A model generated the notes under the pieces. It did not search any database. It saw only the letters and a program-made list of their open reading frames with translations, and was not told the origin of the DNA. 64,000 nt of DNA from an uncultured Alcaligenaceae bacterium (GTDB taxonomy: Bacteria; Pseudomonadota; Gammaproteobacteria; Burkholderiales; Burkholderiaceae_B), in the NCBI GenBank assembly GCA_937908115.1, contig CALEQZ010000032.1:62001-126000 (forward strand), given 5' to 3'. Both the position numbers and the translations under genes were made by a program. Of this stretch, positions 25,954 through 35,220 are shown in pieces; the first letter of the stretch is position 1; each line of letters starts with the position of its first letter.

Positions 25954-28262
25954 CAGTCCGCCAAGGCGACTTCCTGCCCCTTGGGCTTGTCCGGGTTGGC
26001 GGATTTGCCCTTCTCGTCGAACAGCAGGACCACCTTGCCGTTCTCGTCCAGGTCGACCGTGACCGTGCCGCCGTCGGCCAGCCTGCCAAAGAGCAGCTCG
26101 TCGGCCAGCGCGCGGCGGATAGTGTCCTGGATCAGGCGCTGCATGGGACGCGCGCCCATGACCGGATCGAAGCCTTCCTTGGCCAGGTGCGCGCGCAGCG
26201 CGTCGGTGAACGTGGCTTCCACGCGCTTGTCGTGGAGCTGGTTCTCGAGCTGGATAAGGAACTTGTCCACCACGCGCATGATGATTTCCTGCGACAGCGG
26301 CGCAAACGGAATGATGGCGTCGAGCCGGTTGCGGAACTCCGGCGAGAACATCCGACGGATCTCGGCCATCTCGTCGCCGGCCGCGCGCGTGGCGGCAAAC
26401 CCGATCGTGGGCTTGCTCAGCGCCTCGGCGCCGGCGTTGGTGGTCATGATCAGGATGACGTTGCGGAAGTCGGCCTTCCTGCCGTTGTTGTCGGTCAGGG
26501 TGCCGTGATCCATCACCTGCAGCAGGATGTTGAAGACGTCGGGGTGCGCCTTTTCGATTTCATCGAGCAGCAGCACGCAGTGCGGCTGCTTGGTCACGGC
26601 CTCGGTCAGCAGGCCGCCCTGGTCGAAACCCACGTATCCCGGCGGCGCGCCGATGAGCCGCGACACGGCATGGCGCTCCATGTATTCGGACATGTCGAAG
26701 CGCACCAGCTCGATGCCCAAGGTAAAGGCAAGCTGGCGGGCCACCTCGGTCTTGCCCACACCGGTCGGCCCGGAGAACAGGAAGGCGCCGATGGGCTTGT
26801 CGGGCTTGCCCAGGCCGGAGCGGGACATCTTGATCGCGGCAGCCAGCGCCTCGATGGCAGGATCCTGGCCGAACACCACCGTCTTGAGGTCACGCTCGAG
26901 CGTGGCCAGGCGGCTGCGATCGTCGCTGGACACCGACTGCGGCGGGATGCGGGCGATCTTGGAAACGATGCTTTCGATCTCGGACTTGCCGATGAGCTTC
27001 TTTTGGCGCGAGCGCGGCAACAGGCGCTGGGCGGCGCCCGCCTCGTCGATGACGTCGATGGCCTTGTCCGGCAGGTGGCGGTCATTGATGTGGCGCGCCG
27101 ACAGCTCCGCCGCGGCAGTCAGCGCCGCCGCCGAGTAGCGCACGCCATGGTGCGCCTCGAAGCGCGCCTTCAGCCCGCGCAGGATCTGCACGGTTTGCTC
27201 GATGCTCGGCTCGGCCACGTCGATCTTCTGGAAGCGGCGCGACAGCGCCGTATCCTTCTCGAACACGCCGCGGAATTCGTTGTAGGTGGTCGCGCCGATG
27301 CACTTGAGCTGCCCGGACGACAGCGCGGGCTTGAGCAGGTTGGACGCATCCAGCGTGCCGCCCGAGGCCGACCCGGCACCGATCAGCGTGTGGATTTCGT
27401 CGATGAAGAGGATGGCTTGCGGATTGGCCCGCAACTGCTTGAGCACGGCCTTCAGGCGCTGCTCGAAGTCGCCGCGGTACTTGGTTCCGGCAAGCAGCGC
27501 GCCAATGTCCAGCGCGTAGACCTGCGCATCGGCGAGTACATCGGGCACCTCGCCGCGCGTGATGCGCCAAGCCAGGCCTTCGGCAATGGCTGTCTTGCCC
27601 ACGCCGGCCTCGCCCACCAGCAGCGGATTGTTCTTGCGCCGGCGGCACAGTACCTGGATGACGCGCTCGACTTCCTGCTCGCGGCCGATGAGCGGGTCGA
27701 TGCGCCCGGCCAGCGCAGCGGCGTTCAGGTCTTGTGCGTATTGGTCCAGCGGCGACTGGCGCCCCTCGGAGGCTTCTTCGGTACCGGACTGGTCCTTGAT
27801 GGGGGCGCTGGCCTCGACCTGATTCTGCTTGGTGATGCCGTGCGACAGGTAATTGACGACGTCCAGCCTCGTGATGCCCTGCTGCTGCAAGTAGTACACC
27901 GCGTGCGAGTCTTTTTCGCCGAAGATGGCCACCAGCACGTTGGCACCGGTCACGGGCTTCTTCGCCGCGCCGCCGGACGAGACGTGCATGATGGCGCGCT
28001 GGATCACCCGCTGGAACCCCAGCGTCGGCTGCGTGTCCACGTCGGCGCCGCTGGGGATGATCGGCGTGTTTTCCGCGATGAACTGCCGCAGGTTGCGGCG
28101 CAGTTCGTCCATGTTGGCGCCGCAGGCGCGCAGCACTTCGACCGCCGAGGCATTGTCCAGCAGCGACAACAGCAGATGCTCGACGGTGATGAATTCGTGC
28201 CGGGCCGAGCGGGCCTCGACGAACGCCATATGCAGGCTGACTTCAAGCTCTTGGGAAATCAC
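25953..28262 (-). CDS. clpA: ATP-dependent Clp protease ATP-binding subunit ClpA
   Basis: 769-residue AAA+ unfoldase that feeds substrates to ClpP. It has the Clp-N repeat domain at about 1-145 (ISQELEVSLHMAFVEARSARHEFITVEHLLL), a first AAA module with Walker A GEAGVGKTA near residue 220 and Walker B ILFIDEIHTL, and a second with GPTGVGKTE near 500 and LLLDEIEKAHPDVF. The start is a GTG at 28262 with GGAGGA 4 bases before it; the in-frame sequence upstream is not ClpA-like. The adaptor gene clpS lies upstream on the same strand, but 441 bases away. The stop overlaps the pqiA start. Confidence 0.96.
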   Translation of the reverse strand: MISQELEVSLHMAFVEARSARHEFITVEHLLLSLLDNASAVEVLRACGANMDELRRNLRQFIAENTPIIPSGADVDTQPTLGFQRVIQRAIMHVSSGGAAKKPVTGANVLVAIFGEKDSHAVYYLQQQGITRLDVVNYLSHGITKQNQVEASAPIKDQSGTEEASEGRQSPLDQYAQDLNAAALAGRIDPLIGREQEVERVIQVLCRRRKNNPLLVGEAGVGKTAIAEGLAWRITRGEVPDVLADAQVYALDIGALLAGTKYRGDFEQRLKAVLKQLRANPQAILFIDEIHTLIGAGSASGGTLDASNLLKPALSSGQLKCIGATTYNEFRGVFEKDTALSRRFQKIDVAEPSIEQTVQILRGLKARFEAHHGVRYSAAALTAAAELSARHINDRHLPDKAIDVIDEAGAAQRLLPRSRQKKLIGKSEIESIVSKIARIPPQSVSSDDRSRLATLERDLKTVVFGQDPAIEALAAAIKMSRSGLGKPDKPIGAFLFSGPTGVGKTEVARQLAFTLGIELVRFDMSEYMERHAVSRLIGAPPGYVGFDQGGLLTEAVTKQPHCVLLLDEIEKAHPDVFNILLQVMDHGTLTDNNGRKADFRNVILIMTTNAGAEALSKPTIGFAATRAAGDEMAEIRRMFSPEFRNRLDAIIPFAPLSQEIIMRVVDKFLIQLENQLHDKRVEATFTDALRAHLAKEGFDPVMGARPMQRLIQDTIRRALADELLFGRLADGGTVTVDLDENGKVVLLFDEKGKSANPDKPKGQEVALAD

Positions 28263-28703
28263 GCTTCCTCCGTCAATCATCGAAGCGGCGGACATACACA
28301 AGGCATATTCTATGCCCATCGGGGAACAACGCCAGCGATTCACGCCGGCCGCTGCCGGCGCATTCGCCAAGCGGCGCGCCAACCCGCCGATTAGTGGCCG
28401 TGGCGCGACATGCAGGCGCACAAAACAACAAGGGGACGCAATGCGAGGGGCGCGGCAACCGCCAAAAAAGAGCAAGCAGCGCGAGGCCAGATCGCCCAGC
28501 CCGCCGGCAAACGACGGCACCGGTTCCGGCGCGTCTTGCCGGCCGGCTGGCGGGCCACGCTAGGCGAAACGCGTTGCGACCATCATACGACAGCGACGCC
28601 GGCCGTTCGGTTCAATGGACACGGTCGTCGCCCGAAGCAGACGCGACAAGGGAGATCCGTCCCCGCGACGGTTTCGCGTCGAGATGTCAGAGGCGGCCGG
28701 CGT
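28263..28703. other. 441-base clpS-clpA spacer with possible clpA promoter and palindrome
   Basis: No convincing gene. On the minus strand toward clpA there is a possible promoter, TTGTTC (28324-28329) and TATGCC (28302-28307), spaced 16. The -10 lies in the inverted repeat GGCATA-TTC-TATGCC at 28302-28316, which could be an operator. On the plus strand, an ATG at 28441 is preceded by AAGGGG and opens a 40-codon Arg/Lys/Pro-rich frame ending at 28563. I do not call it a gene, because it is short and low in complexity. The rest shows nothing that I can name. Confidence 0.4.
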
Positions 28704-29024
28704 TCAGCCTTCGACCGGCTCCATCACGCATTGCAGCGGATGTTGCCGCGCCCGGGCGTACTGGCCTACCTGGGCAATGCGGGTGGCGGCGATGTCGCGC
28801 GGATAGACGCCGCAGACGCCACGCCCTTCGTGATGGACCTTCAGCATGATGCGCGTGGCCTCTTCCTGGCCCTTGCCGAAGAACTTCTGCAGCACCTTGA
28901 CGACGAACTCCATGGGGGTGTAGTCGTCATTGAGCAGGACGACTTGGTAAAGCGGGGGCGGGGCCACGCGCGCCGGCGCCCGGTCTACGACGAGGTCGGT
29001 ATGGGTTTCCTGGCTGGTGCTCAT
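28704..29024 (-). CDS. clpS: ATP-dependent Clp protease adaptor protein ClpS
   Basis: 106-residue adaptor that binds the ClpA N-domain and delivers N-degron substrates. The core PLYQVVLLNDDYTPMEFVVKVLQKFFG is the ClpS signature, including the N-D-D-Y-T-P-M-E stretch that binds N-terminal hydrophobic residues. EGRGVCGVYPRDIAATRI supplies the ClpA contact surface. The N-terminal 24 residues are the flexible extension. A second in-frame ATG two codons earlier (29030) is possible; neither has a strong ribosome site. It is divergent from the cold-shock gene. Confidence 0.95.
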   Translation of the reverse strand: MSTSQETHTDLVVDRAPARVAPPPLYQVVLLNDDYTPMEFVVKVLQKFFGKGQEEATRIMLKVHHEGRGVCGVYPRDIAATRIAQVGQYARARQHPLQCVMEPVEG

Positions 29025-29105
29025 GCCCATTATTTTAAGGAAATCGCGACCCGGAAAGGGATTTCCCAGGCCGCCCGCCACCCCTGGCATGGGGAATTTC
29101 CATAC

Positions 29106-29135
29106 TTGACGCCAGGATGGAAACCTGCGCATTAT
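29106..29135 (+). promoter_or_regulatory. Probable promoter of the cold-shock gene
   Basis: TTGACG at 29106-29111 and CATTAT at 29130-29135 with an 18-base spacer give a plausible sigma-70 promoter. Transcription would leave a leader of about 110 bases before the ATG at 29254, as is usual for cold-shock genes, whose long leaders fold differently with temperature. Between this promoter and clpS lies an inverted repeat, GGAAATC (29039-29045) and GATTTCC (29060-29066), of unknown use. Confidence 0.5.
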
Positions 29136-29253
29136 CAAGCACCTCCCGGGAAAGTTACATTTTTCCAACACCGCCCGGGATATCGGGGGAGGTTGCCTGG
29201 TACGCCCGGACAGCCCTTCGTCACAACCGCTCTAGCTTCAAGAGGCAGTCCGC

Positions 29254-29502
29254 ATGTCCGATTCGACCGTAGCCTCCGTGCAAGGAGGCAATCCCAAATC
29301 GACGGGAACCGTCAAATGGTTCAACGACGCGAAAGGGTTCGGCTTCATCACCCCTGACGACGGCGGCGAAGACCTGTTCGCCCACTTCTCGTCCATCCAG
29401 ATGAACGGTTTCAAGACGCTCAAAGAGGGACAGAAGGTCTCGTTCGAGGTCATCCAGGGCCCCAAAGGCAAGCAGGCGTTGAACATCACGGCTACGAGCT
29501 AA
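29254..29502 (+). CDS. Cold-shock domain protein, CspA family
   Basis: 82-residue RNA/DNA-binding protein with a single cold-shock domain that melts RNA secondary structure. RNP1 is KGFGFI and RNP2 is DLFAHFS, within GTVKWFNDAKGFGFITPDDGGEDLFAHF. It has an N-terminal extension of about 15 residues (SDSTVASVQGGNPKS) relative to CspA of about 70 residues. That extension could be a start-site artefact, but AGAGG precedes the chosen ATG and no better internal start exists. Followed 51 bases later by the DUF192 gene. Confidence 0.95.
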   Translation: MSDSTVASVQGGNPKSTGTVKWFNDAKGFGFITPDDGGEDLFAHFSSIQMNGFKTLKEGQKVSFEVIQGPKGKQALNITATS

Positions 29503-29553
29503 GGGATGCACCTGCAATCCTGAACGACCCCTCGTCCGAGACAGGAGCCGTTC

Positions 29554-30024
29554 ATGTCCGTGCAGTACCGGGCGGGGCGCATGCGCCCCGCCCTCGCTTT
29601 ATTGGCCACCGGGTGCCTGCTGGCCGCCTACGCCGTCCAAGCCGCCCAGCAGGCCGCCGGCCAGCGGCTACCACAGCGCCGCCTGTCGGCCGGCATTCAC
29701 CTGATCCAGGCCGAAGTCGCCCAAACCGGCGCCGATCGCGCGCGCGGGCTGATGTTCCGGGAAAGCCTCGGCCCCTCGGAAGGCATGCTGTTCGTCTTCG
29801 AGCAGGCCGAGACCCAGTGCTTCTGGATGCGCAACACCTTGATCCCGCTGTCGATCGCGTTCCTGGCCGACGACGGCCGGGTGGTCAATATCGCCGACAT
29901 GGCGCCGCAGACCGACACGCCGCACTGCTCGGCCGAGCCGGTGCGCTATGCGCTCGAAATGAACCAGGGATGGTTTGCCCGGCGCGGCATCGTGCCGGGC
30001 AAGGTGATCGACGGCCTGCCTTGA
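29554..30024 (+). CDS. DUF192 family exported protein
   Basis: 156-residue protein of the DUF192 family with an N-terminal export signal (ALALLATGCLLAAYAVQA), so it acts in the periplasm or on the membrane. The family core is ARGLMFRESLGPSEGMLFVFEQAETQCFWMRNTLIPLSIAFLADDGRVV, and the end of the domain is ALEMNQGWFARRGIVPG. AGGAG sits 7 bases before the ATG at 29554. An internal ATG at 29581 would shorten the signal. Function is unknown across the family. It is convergent with the thiolase gene. Confidence 0.88.
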   Translation: MSVQYRAGRMRPALALLATGCLLAAYAVQAAQQAAGQRLPQRRLSAGIHLIQAEVAQTGADRARGLMFRESLGPSEGMLFVFEQAETQCFWMRNTLIPLSIAFLADDGRVVNIADMAPQTDTPHCSAEPVRYALEMNQGWFARRGIVPGKVIDGLP

Positions 30025-30034
30025 CGGGCGGCCG

Positions 30035-31243
<1,209 letters not shown>

Positions 31244-31339
31244 GGAACAGCGGCAACAAATGAATGGACTGGAATGGACTGCGGCCGATCTTAGCCCAAG
31301 GCCGTCCCGGCGTCGCACGCGGCCGCGCGCGACGTCCGG

Positions 31340-32752
31340 TCAGCGGACACCCGCTTGCGTCGTGCTCGCCTGGCCCGCCTGCGGCGCCGGTTCGGCCGCC
31401 GCCTGCCGGAAGCGCCGGGCGGCCAAATGATAGAAAGGCATGGGGCAAAACTGGCGTGACACCACGCTGGCCACCAACGAACCAGCCAACAGCCAAAACA
31501 GCATGGGCTGGCTGCCGGTCATTTCCATGACCACCACGCTGGCGGCAAGCGGCGATTGCGTGGCCGCGGCCAGGAAGGCGGCCATGGAAACCAGCACCAG
31601 CAGGCGCTGGTCGGCGGCCGCGCCGGCCAACTCGCCGATATGCGCGCCGATGCCGGCGCCGGTGGTCAGCGCCGGAGTAAAAATCCCGCCCGGCACGCCG
31701 GCCGCATAGGTCAGTACGGTGGCCAGCAACTTGGCCAACCCGAACCCTTGGGCATCGAGCTGCCCACCGGCCAATAGCGTGGACGCCTGGGCATAGCCGG
31801 TGCCGTATATCGCACCTCCCGTAACGACCCCCAGCGCCGCGATGGCCAAGCCCAGCACGAACGCGGTGGCCAGCGGGCGGCGGCGCACCACGCCGCGCCA
31901 AACCCGGGGCACCAGGCCGGGCGCACCCTTGCCCAATAGCCTGGCGAACACGCCGCCGAGCACGCCGTTGACCAAGCCGCAGGCCAGCGCCCATGCCCAC
32001 AGGCCACCTTGGCCGCCGTCGACGCCGAACATGCCGAAATACGGGTTATTGCCTGACAGGGCGACGACCATGAAACCGGCGGCCAGCACGCCCAACAGGA
32101 CCAACCGGTCCCAGCGCAGCACGGTGCCCCGGCCCAGCTCTTCGATGGCGAAAACCACCCCGGCCAGCGGCGCGTTGAATGCTGCAGCCAGCCCGCCCGC
32201 CGCGCCCGCGGCGATCAACTCGTTGGGCCGAAAACCACGCAAATCCGCCACGCGGCGCTGGCAGTAGCGGCCCCATGCAAGCATGACGCCGGCGCCGATC
32301 TGCACCGACGGCCCTTCGCGCCCGGCCGAGCCGCCGATCAGCAGCGTGGCGAAGGTCAGGGGAATCTTCCACAGCGTCTGCGCCAGCGACACCAGCCGCG
32401 TTTGGGCAGGTCCGCCGCGCAGCGACAAGGCGGCAATGACCTGCGGGATGCCGCTGCCCACCGCATTTGGCGCGAATTTCAGCGTCAGCCAGCGCACCAC
32501 CACGAGGCCGAGCGGGAGCACGACAAAAGCCAGCCACCCCCGATCGGCGAGCATTCGACCGTTCCAGTGCAGCGCCAAGTCGGCCAGCTGGGCAAAGCCC
32601 ATGGAAACCAGCGCGACCAGCGCGGCGCCGGCCAACAGCAGCGCAAAGCGCAGGCTCTTGCGCGAGAGCCTGCGCAATTGGCGGCGCTTGCGGCCGGCGT
32701 AGCGCCGCGCCGCATCCAACAGGCGGCGCGCCGGGCGTGCAGATTCGTCCAT
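31340..32752 (-). CDS. ClC-type chloride channel/H+ antiporter
   Basis: 470-residue ClC family membrane protein. The three ion-selectivity segments are GSGIP, GGSAGREGPSVQIG with the external gating glutamate, and GVPGGIFTPAL. A tyrosine follows in the late PMPFYHL segment. FAIEELGR keeps the inner glutamate that marks H+/Cl- exchangers rather than channels. There is no C-terminal CBS domain. The start is set at ATG 32752; TTG at 32785 is an alternative, and neither has a clear ribosome site. It is downstream of sodB, separated from it by a strong hairpin terminator. Confidence 0.93.
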   Translation of the reverse strand: MDESARPARRLLDAARRYAGRKRRQLRRLSRKSLRFALLLAGAALVALVSMGFAQLADLALHWNGRMLADRGWLAFVVLPLGLVVVRWLTLKFAPNAVGSGIPQVIAALSLRGGPAQTRLVSLAQTLWKIPLTFATLLIGGSAGREGPSVQIGAGVMLAWGRYCQRRVADLRGFRPNELIAAGAAGGLAAAFNAPLAGVVFAIEELGRGTVLRWDRLVLLGVLAAGFMVVALSGNNPYFGMFGVDGGQGGLWAWALACGLVNGVLGGVFARLLGKGAPGLVPRVWRGVVRRRPLATAFVLGLAIAALGVVTGGAIYGTGYAQASTLLAGGQLDAQGFGLAKLLATVLTYAAGVPGGIFTPALTTGAGIGAHIGELAGAAADQRLLVLVSMAAFLAAATQSPLAASVVVMEMTGSQPMLFWLLAGSLVASVVSRQFCPMPFYHLAARRFRQAAAEPAPQAGQASTTQAGVR

Positions 32753-32790
32753 GCGCGACAGCGTACGCGAAATCCCGGGGAACAATGAAC

Positions 32791-32816
32791 AAGGGGCCGG
32801 CAGGTGCCGGCCCCTT
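32791..32816 (-). terminator. Hairpin terminator after sodB
   Basis: Perfect 12-bp stem, AAGGGGCCGGCA paired with TGCCGGCCCCTT, around a 2-base centre. It lies 18 bases after the sodB stop and before the clcA-like start on the same strand. The following minus-strand sequence, TGTTCATTGTTCC, is only moderately T-rich, so termination may be partial. Confidence 0.6.
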
Positions 32817-32833
32817 GGCCTGCGTCCGGGCGA

Positions 32834-33412
32834 TCAGCCCAGGTTCTTGGCTGCGAAGTCCCAGTTGACCAGGTTCCAGAAGTTTTCCAGGTACTTGGGA
32901 CGGGCGTTGCGATAGTCGATGTAGTAGGCGTGCTCCCACACGTCACAGGTCAGCAGCGGCACATCGCTGGTGGTCAGCGGCGTGGCGGCGTTGCTGGTGT
33001 TGACGATGTCGAGCGAGCCGTCGGGCTTCTTGACCAGCCAGGTCCAGCCCGAGCCGAAGTTGCCGGCGGCCGACTTGTTGAAGGCTTCCTTGAAGGCGGC
33101 CACGCTGCCCCACTTGGCGTTGATGGCTTCGGCCAGCTTGCCGGAGGGTTCGCCGCCACCATTGGGCGACAGGCTGTTCCAGTAGAAGGTGTGGTTCCAG
33201 ACCTGGGCGGCGTTGTTGAAGATGCCACCGGAGGACTTCTTGACCGTGTCTTCCAGCGACATGTTTTCGAACTCGGTACCCTGGATCAGGTTGTTCAGGT
33301 TCGTCACATAGGTCTGATGGTGCTTGCCGTAGTGGAACTCCAGCGTCTCCTTGGAGATGTGGGGCGCCAGCGCATCCAGCGGATAAGGAAGAGGAGGAAG
33401 AGTGTGTGCCAT
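32834..33412 (-). CDS. sodB: Superoxide dismutase [Fe]
   Basis: 192-residue cytoplasmic iron superoxide dismutase that converts superoxide to peroxide and oxygen. The metal ligands are H27, H74 in VWNHTFYW, D157 and H161 in DVWEHAYYIDY. The LEFHYGKHHQTYV N-terminus and the AAGNFGSGW segment are typical of FeSOD, including the second-sphere glutamine-bearing NNAAQVWNH. The start at 33412 follows family alignment, 11 codons into the longer frame. It is preceded by xseA on the same strand. Confidence 0.97.
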   Translation of the reverse strand: MAHTLPPLPYPLDALAPHISKETLEFHYGKHHQTYVTNLNNLIQGTEFENMSLEDTVKKSSGGIFNNAAQVWNHTFYWNSLSPNGGGEPSGKLAEAINAKWGSVAAFKEAFNKSAAGNFGSGWTWLVKKPDGSLDIVNTSNAATPLTTSDVPLLTCDVWEHAYYIDYRNARPKYLENFWNLVNWDFAAKNLG

Positions 33413-33506
33413 GGATGGTTCCTTCTTGGTTGAAAGCACGATCAAGTAGCTTCGATTGTATCGGCAAGCCGCAGCGCCGGCCCGCTAAACCCGGGCCTTT
33501 GCAGGG

Positions 33507-34880
33507 TCAAGCGGCGTGCGTGCCCGGATCGGCCGCAGGCGGCTGGACCGTGACGCGCGCGTGGCCGCGCGCCAGCTGCAGCGACAGCGGCTGGCCGGGG
33601 GCCAGCGCGTCGGCCTCGCGTACGATGGCGCCGGCCTCGTCGCGCACGATGGCATAGCCGCGCGCCAGCGTCAGCCCGGGATCGAGCGCGCGCAAGCGCG
33701 CCTGCGCGGCTTGCAGTCGCGCCCGGCTGGCAGCAATGGCGCGCTGCATCGCCGTCGCCAAGGCCCGCGCCTGCCGGGCAAGCGCGTCGGCCGCGCCGGC
33801 GACGTCCGGGGTGCGATGTTCCAGCCGTGCGCGCAGCAGGTCCAGGCGCGCCCGGCGCCGCTGCAACGGCATCGCGCTGGCCGATGCCAGCCGGCGGGCC
33901 AGCGCCAACACGCGCTCGCGCCGGTGCGCCAAGCGCTGTGCCGGCGAGACCAGTCGCGCGCCCAGGCGGTCGACATGCTGCGCGCACCGCTCGATGCGCC
34001 GCTGCTGCGCGCGGGCGAGCGCCGTGCACGCCGCCTGCACCCGGGCGACCCAGTCGGCCCGCGGCGCGCAGGCCAGCTCTGCCGCGGCCGTCGGCGTGGG
34101 CGCGCGCAAATCGGCGACGAAATCGGCGATCGTGAAATCGGTTTCGTGCCCCACCCCGGAAATGACCGGAATGTCGCTGGCGGCCACTGCCCGGGCCAGC
34201 CCCTCGTCGTTGAAGCTCCACAGGTCCTCGATGCTGCCGCCGCCGCGCACCAACAGCAACGTGTCGACCTCCCTGCGCCGGTTGGCCGTCTCGATCATGG
34301 CAGCCAGCCGCGCGGCGGCGTCGGCGCCCTGCACGGGCGCCGGGTAGATAATCACGTCCACGTGCGGCGCGCGCCGGGCCAGCGCCGAGAGCACGTCGCG
34401 CAAGGCCGCGGCCTGCAGCGAGGTGACCACCCCCACCCTGCGCGGCAGGGGGCTGGGCGCGCGCTTGCGCGCGGGATCAAACAACCCTTCGGCCGCCAGC
34501 TTTTCCTTCAGGCGCAGGAAGGCCTCGTACAAGTCGCCCAGGCCGGCGCGGCGCATCGCCTCGACCTGCAGCTGGTAGTCGCCACGGGGCTCGTAGAGCG
34601 ACACCCTGGCGCGCACCTCCACCCTGTCGCCGGCCCGGGGCACGAAGCCGACGGCGTAGGCCCGGCCGCGAAACATGACCGCCCTGACCGCGGCGCGGTC
34701 GTCCTTGAGGGTGAAGTACCAGTGCCCGGAAGCGGCCTGGGTGAAGTTGGAAACCTCCCCACGCACCCATAGCAACGGGATGTTGCACTCCAACAATTGC
34801 CCCACTGCTTGGTTGAGCTGGGCAACCGACAGGATATGCCCCGTCAAATCGTCGTGTGTGAACGCAAATGCAGTCGTCAT
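33507..34880 (-). CDS. xseA: Exodeoxyribonuclease VII large subunit
   Basis: 457-residue nuclease subunit that degrades single-stranded DNA together with XseB. The N-terminal OB-fold (ILSVAQLNQAVGQLLECNIPLLWVRGEVSNFTQAASGHWYFTLKD) is diagnostic, followed by the catalytic domain with VGVVTSLQAAALRDVL, DTLLLVRGGGSIEDLWSFNDE and ISGVGHETDFTIADFVADLRAPTPTAAAE, then a long coiled region at about 270-420 and a C-terminal GYAIVRD element. The ATG at 34880 is the family start; 43 upstream in-frame residues are rejected. No xseB is nearby. Confidence 0.97.
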   Translation of the reverse strand: MTTAFAFTHDDLTGHILSVAQLNQAVGQLLECNIPLLWVRGEVSNFTQAASGHWYFTLKDDRAAVRAVMFRGRAYAVGFVPRAGDRVEVRARVSLYEPRGDYQLQVEAMRRAGLGDLYEAFLRLKEKLAAEGLFDPARKRAPSPLPRRVGVVTSLQAAALRDVLSALARRAPHVDVIIYPAPVQGADAAARLAAMIETANRRREVDTLLLVRGGGSIEDLWSFNDEGLARAVAASDIPVISGVGHETDFTIADFVADLRAPTPTAAAELACAPRADWVARVQAACTALARAQQRRIERCAQHVDRLGARLVSPAQRLAHRRERVLALARRLASASAMPLQRRRARLDLLRARLEHRTPDVAGAADALARQARALATAMQRAIAASRARLQAAQARLRALDPGLTLARGYAIVRDEAGAIVREADALAPGQPLSLQLARGHARVTVQPPAADPGTHAA

Positions 34881-35220
34881 AAGGCTTCCGGGGCAGGCAG
34901 CTGTCCACAGGACAGGCAGAGCGGGGTTTGGCTTGCAGTGCAGCACCTTTTTGGGCAAGAGATGCCAGGCGGCGTAAAGAAGCCTTTGCAAGCCATTGAA
35001 ATTTAACAACTATTTTGATGCGCAGCCACCACACCCGCCGGCGCATGACGGCGCAAAGCTCGCAATGCTGCGGATTTGGGGCGACTTACGCACAGAATTA
35101 TCCACAAAAACTGTGGATACCCACAGCGCGTCCGGCCACGGCTTGCCTGGCGGTGCCGCCGGCCGTTACAGTGCCGGATTGGCGTGCCCGTGACGACGCC
35201 ATATCTTGCCGGAGTCTCCC
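34881..35220. promoter_or_regulatory. xseA-exbB divergent intergenic region with AT-rich patch and DnaA-box-like cluster
   Basis: 340 bases with no gene. At 34992-35024 lies a patch unusually AT-rich for this genome (ATTGAAATTTAACAACTATT within it). About 60 bases further right, three DnaA-box-like 9-mers occur within 35 bases: TTACGCACA at 35086-35094 (one mismatch), TTATCCACA at 35098-35106 (perfect) and an inverted GTATCCACA at 35112-35120 (one mismatch). The region must also contain the divergent promoters of xseA and exbB. I could not assign -35 and -10 boxes confidently. Confidence 0.55.

Noticed and set aside
25824..28394. 856-codon open frame on the plus strand opposite clpA
   Set aside because: It is exactly antisense to clpA, whose motifs are unambiguous. 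Long antisense frames are expected at this GC content.
28441..28563. 40-codon basic plus-strand frame with an AAGGGG ribosome-site-like sequence
   Set aside because: Short, low-complexity and without any family resemblance or neighbour support, so it was not called as a gene.
31265..31284. Ten-base imperfect tandem repeat (AATGGACTGG/AATGGACTGC) upstream of the thiolase gene
   Set aside because: Only two copies, no palindrome and no link to a regulator, so probably chance.
35086..35120. Chromosome replication origin
   Set aside because: The DnaA-box cluster is real, but there is no dnaA, dnaN, rpmH or parAB nearby, so an oriC call is not supported.
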